This document shows, one piece after another, positions 58,702-64,000 of a stretch of DNA of 64,000 nt; the first letter of the stretch is position 1, and each line of letters opens with the position of its first letter. The notes under the pieces are model-generated. The model had not been told where the DNA came from and did no database searches. It saw nothing but the letters and a program-made list of their open reading frames with translations. The stretch spans positions 182,567,051 to 182,631,050 of the forward strand of contig CM061138.1 of assembly GCA_030789695.1 (NCBI GenBank). The letters run 5' to 3'. The position numbers and the translations under genes are program-made. Source of the stretch: Scilla litardierei (taxonomy: Eukaryota > Streptophyta > Magnoliopsida > Asparagales > Asparagaceae).

Positions 58702-58930
58702 CACAGCCCGCTGGGCAATAGGGCACTCTTCGAGTGATCCCTTGTACAGATTCACAGCCTGCGGGCAATAGGCCACTCTCCAAGTTGAGAGAGTGATCCC
58801 TTGTACGGATACACAGCCCGAGGGCAATAGGGCACTCTCCAAGCTAGAGAGAGTGATCCCTTGTACGGATTCTCAGCCTGCGGGCAATAGGGCACTCGCC
58901 AAGCTAGAGCGAGTGATCCCTTGTACTGGT
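58702..58930 (+). repeat. Four 60-bp tandem repeats with compensated hairpins
   Basis: Units begin CACAGCC near 58702, 58753, 58812 and 58872. Hairpins: CACTC / GAGTG, CACTCTC / GAGAGTG (twice) and CACTCGC / GCGAGTG. The last differs by a matched pair. Confidence 0.85.
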
Positions 58931-59349
58931 GTCTTGTCTTGTCTTGTCTTGGGGTTTGGGGTTGGGTTGAGCGTGCGCACGGTAAGAGGGTCTGATCCCC
59001 CTCGAACCATAAGGCGTGAACCCTTTCGTGTCTCACTTGTCTTGTCCTGTCTTGTTTCCGTCACGTCCCGTCTTGTCTTGACACTTGTAGGTTAGTCCCG
59101 TAGTTGGTAGCACACGCTACGACTACTACTTGTCCCGTTTTACTTTCCTGCTGCGTTACTTTCTGTCGTGTTACTCTGTTATAACCACAGCATGCTAATC
59201 AACCAGTAAACTGTTGTGTAAAAGAACCTCAGCATGCTAATCAACCAGTAAACTGTTGTTTAAAGTTCGGTGCACTTGCAGTAAAGTCTAACCCTTCTTG
59301 TAGACTTTACCTGACGTACAGTTCCTTTCTCTTGGGTGTTGTACGTCAG

Positions 59350-59460
59350 GTGCTCAGCCAGAGTTCGTGGACGAGGCAGACTCACTGGAGTACGTGGAGC
59401 CGAGGACGTTGATCCAGAGTTCGTGTCTGACGAGGATCAGACCTTGAGGTCTTTTAGTCG
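59350..59460 (+). pseudogene. Decayed acidic ORF in G3 LTR
   Basis: Aligned with the G1/G2 micro-ORF position. It reads AQPEFVDEADSLEYVEP and, after one frameshift, EDVDPEFVSDEDQT. The ATG is absent; the start aligns with a splice-acceptor-like TACGTCAG. Confidence 0.4.
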
Positions 59461-59743
59461 CCACTTTCAGAGGTTACTACTTTCAGTTTTCTTTTAGATA
59501 GTTTGTTGCCACGCTTAGGCTTCTTTTTAGACTTTGTACTTGTTGGATATTATATCTTTAATTTAAATGAATGCCATTTCCTTTCTGTACTTTTGTTGTT
59601 CCTAAACTTTATAAATGTAAGAACCTGAATCTTTTAAAATGGTACCCCTACAGACGCTTATTGGGTCCGAGCTTCTAAAGCTCTGGCCTAAGCGGGCCTC
59701 GTCACGTTTCGCTTCCGTCCATTTTGGGAAGCGGGGCGTGACA

Positions 59744-62700
59744 GGTTTTAGTGGTGGCCCATGCAGGTCGTGCAAAAATTCGGAACAATAAAAGTACAGC
59801 ATTCATTTGATATCCACGTACAAGTCTGAATTAGTTTCCCGGTCTTAGATAGTAGGAAGACTTAGGCAGACGTCTCAGGTTGATAGTCGGACGCCTTGGT
59901 TAAGATTTAGTCGTCCTCGTCCTAGACTATCCTAGCATCCCCATTTGATTCTGATCGTATTAGATATCTATAGTCCTTCTTTTAGTTAGTCGCTCGCCCA
60001 GCTCCATCGACTTCGGGCCCAGCAGAACGTAACCTCGATTCTCTTAGGGAACCTTCTCTTTAGATCCTGGGTATAGTCTAGCTCATAGGAAGCCTTGAGC
60101 TGAGTTATCCTAATCTTTAGACGACCTGATGATTAGAACCCTTGTCCTCTAGCATCTCTCTGATCCTTGCAAATTTTGTGCTATCGACCATAGAGTTCCA
60201 TCGTAGCTCTTCACGATTCATATCTTACGCGTAATCTTCATGCGATCATTTTTCCTTTCTCTCGATTCTCGTGATCGTTTCCTGACGATCATCATCGATC
60301 CTTCGAATCCCTTCCTTGACCAATTCTACCTCCTCTAAAATTATTTTCGACTTTCCTTATTAAGTTTTCGCTTTAGCTTGATTTCTTTGAAAACCCATAT
60401 ATTATATATTTAAAATTTGTTGTTTTGGATCGAGTTAAAACTTTTAATTGACTTGGAGCTTTCTTGGACGTAAATGTTTTAAGTCAACATCTCGCATTAT
60501 TTGCCTTGTTTCCAAAATATATATATTACTTTTATAAACTACACAATTTATTTCTACTATCTTGTACTTATTTTCGAACTTTTCCCTTTCCCAAAACCTG
60601 CTTCCTTTAAAAGTATTTTCGAAATTCATTATTAAATTCTCCGCCCAATTTGACTTCTTAGAAAACTTTTATTAATTATTTAAAATTTCTTACTTTCGGT
60701 TGAGTTAAAATTCTTTCGCAAATTTTGAAACCTTTCGGTCGTAAAAGTTTTAAGTTACGGCCTCGTACTTATTTTCGAATCAGTATCCATCGTATTTTAG
60801 TTTTAAAACTTTGTTACCATTTCGGGAATTCAATATATCGTTTTTCTAACCTACGAAATTTATTTTTAACCATTTACGTACGTACTTTAGAATATTTTTT
60901 CTAAAACAAAGGGGGATTTTAAATTTCTTTACATATAAACATCTCTATGTTCATCGTGCTCATACTTCAAGAACCTTTGTTTAAATTCATTTTCATTTGC
61001 AAAACAATCGCTACCTCATCCTACTTTTATTTCTTTTATTTCTTGTTTTCGAAACTCATTACTAATTTTTTCGCTCGGTTTAACTCCCTTGAAAACCCTT
61101 TAGTATATATATATTTAAAATTTCTTGCTTTTCTGATGAAAGTTTCCTTCTGAGATTTTGAAATCTCCTTAGTCGTCAATTTGCAAGTTACTATCTGGAA
61201 ATTATTTCAAATCGGTATCTTTCATATTTTCATTTTTTTAAACCGTGTTGACATTTTAATGATTCAAATTATATTTTCTGGGCTACAAGATCTATTTCTA
61301 AATCACTTACAGTGCATACTTTTAAAATATTTTCTGGACTAGGTGGAACTTCAATTATTTTTTATTATTATTATCATATCTGTTCTATGTTCCTCGTGAC
61401 CAAATTTCAAAATCTTGGTGTAAACTTATTTTCATTTGCAAAACAATCGTTTCCCACCCAACCAACTACCTCCTTATCTTGCCTTATTTGAACTCGTTCC
61501 TTCCGATTCATTTCGTTACACTCCTGGTTTCTGTTTTCTTTAGGTTGTGTAGACATTAGTCCTTGTAGTTGTCTACATTGTTTCTGGTTTAGGAATAGGT
61601 CCTTTGGTAGGTGATGTCGTCGTGGTGGTTGAGCATAGGTAGAGTGCATAGACCTGTATGAATGTGTGTTCTTTAGGGTCCCGAAGGTTGCCTTTTGTGT
61701 CTTGAAAGTGTACTCCGTGTTAACCATGGTATGCTGGAAGTTGTCTGAATGACGGTATTCATACTTATATGAATGGCGTCATCGCAGGCAGATCCTTAGA
61801 CTTAGTTTTAGTTTTAATGAATGGTTTATCTTGGTTGTATGTGACTGTATCAAAACTTTGTTTTCTTTAAACCAAATCTTTAAAGTTTTAAAACTAGCTC
61901 ACAAGATCACAAATCACTTAACTTCCCTCATCCATTACCGCAACACCACACGTTTTTTTCCAAATATTTTAAAATATTTCTTTGGCCTTAAGTCCCTCTT
62001 TTCTCTTCCCTTCTTCTCCCTTAAAGAAAGTTTTCGTGTTTATGGTTGTTATATTAGTTGGGACTAGCTATTATCGTTATAGGATTTTTGTTTGCAGGTA
62101 GGCTTGGAGTGAGATGAGTTTTATTATGTCAATAATTAATTGATTTTGGGAACACAAGGATGATGGATTAGAATATATTTTTGATGAAAAGAATGGACTG
62201 TCCAAAGACTTATTTATAAAGCCGGAGTGTGGCGGACTCAATGGGAAATTCTGGTCGAATGAAATTATATGCGAGGAGATGATGACTCATCAGACTTGAG
62301 GCTTAGACGGGTAGTAGATAGGAGTAACTGCAGAGAATAGTATGAGTTAGGGTGATCATGAGGTTGAGTAGAGTTTTATTAGCATCGAGACTTGATTGAT
62401 GAGTTGATGTGAGAAGACTTTGAGAATAACACGACGTGATGAGATTAATGGATGGTTAGGTAGCCGGACTTAATATTGGTTAGGGATTAGTTATAGTGAG
62501 CAGGATGAGGGGTAATTCTGACAGATCAAATTATTTGGTGGATGAATTTATGGGGAGATATGACGAGAATGTATTGAAGACACGACGATTGCTGATTGAT
62601 GAAGGTATTATAGGATAGACAAATGATTTTGTCTTGGATTGGTGGATGACTAGAATCTCATTTTTGGAGATTTATTAATGTTGGGAACAGATTTAGAAAT

Positions 62701-63016
62701 TCAAAAGATATTAATGAGCGATGATGATGTTTAGTGGAGTGGTACGATATCAGAAGATGATTATTATTTTTTATGAGAACTTGGAGTTGGAAATTGGAAC
62801 GGTAGTGATGGATCTATATTATTAGGAGGTGAGTTTAGTCGCGGCTTTACCCAGTGAAAAGATGGATTATGAGGGATTATTGAGGAATGTTGTTCGAAGT
62901 TACAGGATTAGAAATCTTTTTGAGTAGATATGATAGTCGCGGGTATAAGGTTATATGGGTAATTATTACTAGTGTGAGTGATTCCGAGGGCGGAATCATT
63001 TCTAAGGTGGGTAGAA
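59744..63016 (+). other. G3 interior, non-coding with a composition switch
   Basis: 59800-61500 is C/T-rich and G-poor on this strand; from about 62090 to 62950 it is G/A-rich and C-poor. No gag or pol motif is present. It ends TGATTCCG-AGGG-CGGAATCA (62979-62998) and AAGGTGGGTAGAA. Confidence 0.8.
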
Positions 63017-64000
63017 TGTAACGGCCTGTTTCTATCGTACCTTCTTCGTGCGCGTGCTTTTGATCGTGCACGTGTTTATTTTAGACTTTAGTTGTTTTTG
63101 AATGTTTTTGTGTGATATGTCGTCGTGATCGTCTCTGAAAGTATTAGATTGTGGAACAACTTGGGAACGACATATCACGAGTCGTTCTTCCGCGATACTA
63201 ACTTATTTGAGGTAACGTCACGACTTTCTGTTTTGACGTGAGACGTTTCTATTTTTAGTTTCGTCCCTCGACATCAAAATTTAGATCCGTCTTCTCCACT
63301 CTCTTTCTTTAGTCGTCCCGAACACCCCATAATTATTTTACAATTTTTGGACTTAATTTGACATATTTTCCATTTTTTTGAAAGTTTTAAATAATTTTAA
63401 CACATATTTTTATAAGAGTTTTAATTACAATAAAATTCCTACATTATAATAACGTATTATAGAATTTTTAGACCAAATCTCAGAATTTTTGGCCGCCCCC
63501 ATCTTGCGTGAGGGAGAGGAGAGTAATTTTAAATTATATTAATTATTTTTATTATTTTAATTACGTTTTTCTTAACTCAAACCCTAACCCTAGCTCTAAA
63601 CTATTTATATTAGCCCTAGGATAGGTTATTTTCGCATTACACAAACCCTAGCCGTCAAAAACACCTTCCCGACGTTCGTCGCAACGTTGCGACGATCGCC
63701 CAGTGCACGACCGACGGCCGCCCCCGCACATCCTAGTGCACGACCGGCGCTCTGCTCCGCAGCGCCGCTTGCAACGCTCCGCTGCATCGCCCCGCTGTCG
63801 CCCCGCTGCGACCGACGGGATCCCTCGGTCTGACCGAGGGAATCCCTCGCATCGCCCAAGCTCCCGCCTCCGCCTGCGCTGCACTTGCACGACCGAGAGC
63901 TCCTCTCGGTCTGACCGAGAGGAACCCCCGCACCGGCAGTGTACGACCGACGGCCATACGTCGCAAGTTGGTTTCTCCCACACCAACTCCTGTGGTGGGC
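63017..64000 (+). repeat. G3 3' LTR, partial
   Basis: First 984 bp, very close to 56893-57880 with only scattered differences. The window ends inside it. Confidence 0.93.

Larger units (their letters stand above)
56893..59743 (+). repeat. G3 5' LTR
   Basis: 2851 bp. In order: telobox-like AAACCCTAACCCTA (57464-57477) next to a TATTTATATTAG stretch; 20-bp palindrome (57551-57570); GACCGA words including CCTCGGTC..GACCGAGG; leader hairpins (58456-58598); 60-bp tandem repeats (58702-58930); a decayed acidic ORF (about 59350-59460); U5-end hairpin (59702-59741). Confidence 0.9.
31309..64000 (+). mobile_element. Host element B: Tat-like LTR retrotransposon without pol, open at the right edge
   Basis: Order: 5' LTR (31309-32046), primer region, gag (32069-32225 and 51316-52784), short spacer, tandem hairpin repeats (53041-53311 and 55129-55640), antisense ORF (55931-56892 and beyond). 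Gag is followed within 260 bp by the 3' repeats, so pol is missing. Three insertions break it: E2 in gag, a solo LTR in the repeats, and G3 in the antisense ORF. The 3' LTR is outside the window. Confidence 0.85.
56893..64000 (+). mobile_element. G3: non-coding chromovirus relative, cut by the window edge
   Basis: 5' LTR 56893-59743 (TGTAACGGCC..GGGGCGTGACA), interior 59744-63016 without ORFs, 3' LTR from 63017. The LTR is distantly related to G2. The primer-like motif (59752-59769) and the hairpin plus purine tract (62979-63016) match G1/G2. The right flank is not visible; the left flank is TGAGT. Confidence 0.9.

Overview
This is a plant nuclear window made almost entirely of nested transposable elements; I see no host gene. 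The evidence for a plant is Ty3/gypsy chromoviruses with a C-terminal chromodomain, Tat-like gypsy elements with an antisense extra ORF, a Copia element with the iMet primer site TGGTATCAGAGC, and a BED-finger hAT element of the RICESLEEPER/DAYSLEEPER type. The density of nesting suggests a large, repeat-rich angiosperm genome; I cannot name the species.

Layout. Host element A (Tat-like, + strand) runs from before the window to 29094: a decayed integrase end (1-578), tandem repeats, an antisense ORF, and a 3' LTR (28353-29094). Three elements sit inside it with perfect target duplications: an hAT transposon (906-7076, CCCACGAC), chromovirus G1 (7927-17367, ATTGC) and a gag-only Copia element C1 (18188-26975, CTCGA). 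A minus-strand fragment of a non-coding LTR element fills 29095-31308. Host element B (31309 to beyond the end) is a second Tat-like element: LTR, gag, repeats and antisense ORF, but no pol. Inside B lie a non-coding LTR element E2 (32226-51310, AGCAG), which itself holds chromovirus G2 (39746-50178, TAAAC) in its 3' LTR, a solo LTR (53312-55123, CATCT), and a non-coding chromovirus relative G3 (56893 to beyond the end).

Function. G1 is the only near-complete retroelement: one in-frame TGA in gag, otherwise open through protease, RT, RNase H, integrase and chromodomain once two short introns are removed. G2 has the same gene plan and introns but seven stops. E2 and G3 have no coding capacity but share with G1/G2 a primer-site-like motif, a hairpin before the polypurine tract, and the polypurine tract context, so they are probably mobilised in trans by G1/G2-type proteins. 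The hAT transposase is intact across three exons.

Most interesting signal. The LTRs carry families of RNA/DNA hairpins in which one part is fixed and the other varies by compensated change. The solo LTR has hairpins with one invariant 14-nt loop and unrelated stems. The G1 U3 has eight hairpins with a near-fixed stem and loops that are all exactly 14 nt but differ in sequence. G1, G2 and G3 leaders share hairpins with fixed loops (GAAATGATA; GACRACG) on covarying stems. E2 shows a similar pair. A short acidic ORF near the 3' end of the G1 and G2 LTRs differs mainly at synonymous third positions, which suggests it is translated.
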